From Clostridiales bacterium (GTDB taxonomy: Bacteria; Bacillota; Clostridia; Lachnospirales; WRAX01): DNA of 5,476 nucleotides. Under the pieces are notes generated by a model. It did not search any database and was not told the DNA's origin. It saw nothing but the letters and a program-made list of their open reading frames with translations. Both the position numbers and the translations under genes were made by a program. The stretch lies in assembly GCA_031271375.1 (NCBI GenBank), contig JAISVU010000371.1, forward strand, positions 1 through 5,476, read 5' to 3'. Below are positions 5,459-5,476 of the stretch, in pieces (positions within the stretch are counted from its first letter, which is position 1; each line of letters starts with the position of its first letter).

Positions 5459-5476
5459 TCCCCGCTCTTGCTGATT

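Overview
The window looks like chromosome from an anaerobic Bacillota (Clostridia-type) bacterium. This rests on protein style: a PrkC-type kinase with a Lachnospirales/Oscillospirales-like kinase core and PASTA repeats, followed directly by rsgA as in many Bacillota, plus a GH13_18-type sugar phosphorylase common in gut Clostridia. No rRNA or other marker is present, so genus and species cannot be given.

Layout. (1) Positions 1-67 hold the GC-rich tail of a plus-strand gene that enters from outside the window and cannot be identified. (2) Positions 84-555 hold a compact HicA toxin / HicB antitoxin pair, toxin first, at about 42% GC. Sampled stretches of the flanking genes are about 50-65% GC, which suggests a late insertion. 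(3) Positions 625-3039 encode an 804-residue membrane Ser/Thr kinase: cytosolic kinase domain, very acidic tyrosine-rich linker, one transmembrane helix, three PASTA repeats, a Pro/Thr-rich stalk and a C-terminal beta-rich domain. (4) Positions 3032-3922 encode the circularly permuted ribosome-assembly GTPase RsgA, whose ATG overlaps the prkC stop by 8 bases. (5) On the minus strand, 5458-3959 encodes a GH13 subfamily 18 phosphorylase-like enzyme, convergent with rsgA. It replaces the rpe gene that often follows rsgA in Bacillota.

How it works together. prkC and rsgA are probably one transcription unit with coupled translation, linking envelope (muropeptide) sensing to 30S ribosome maturation. 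hicAB is a self-contained module placed where the PP2C phosphatase gene prpC is often found. The GH13 gene is a separate carbohydrate unit with no visible link to its neighbours.

No clearly new system is visible. The points most worth a second look are the Asn in place of the usual catalytic His in the RsgA HTT loop, the unusual architecture of the kinase ectodomain and linker, the single-domain HicB without a DNA-binding part, the composition break around hicAB, and an imperfect inverted repeat across the rsgA/GH13 junction.
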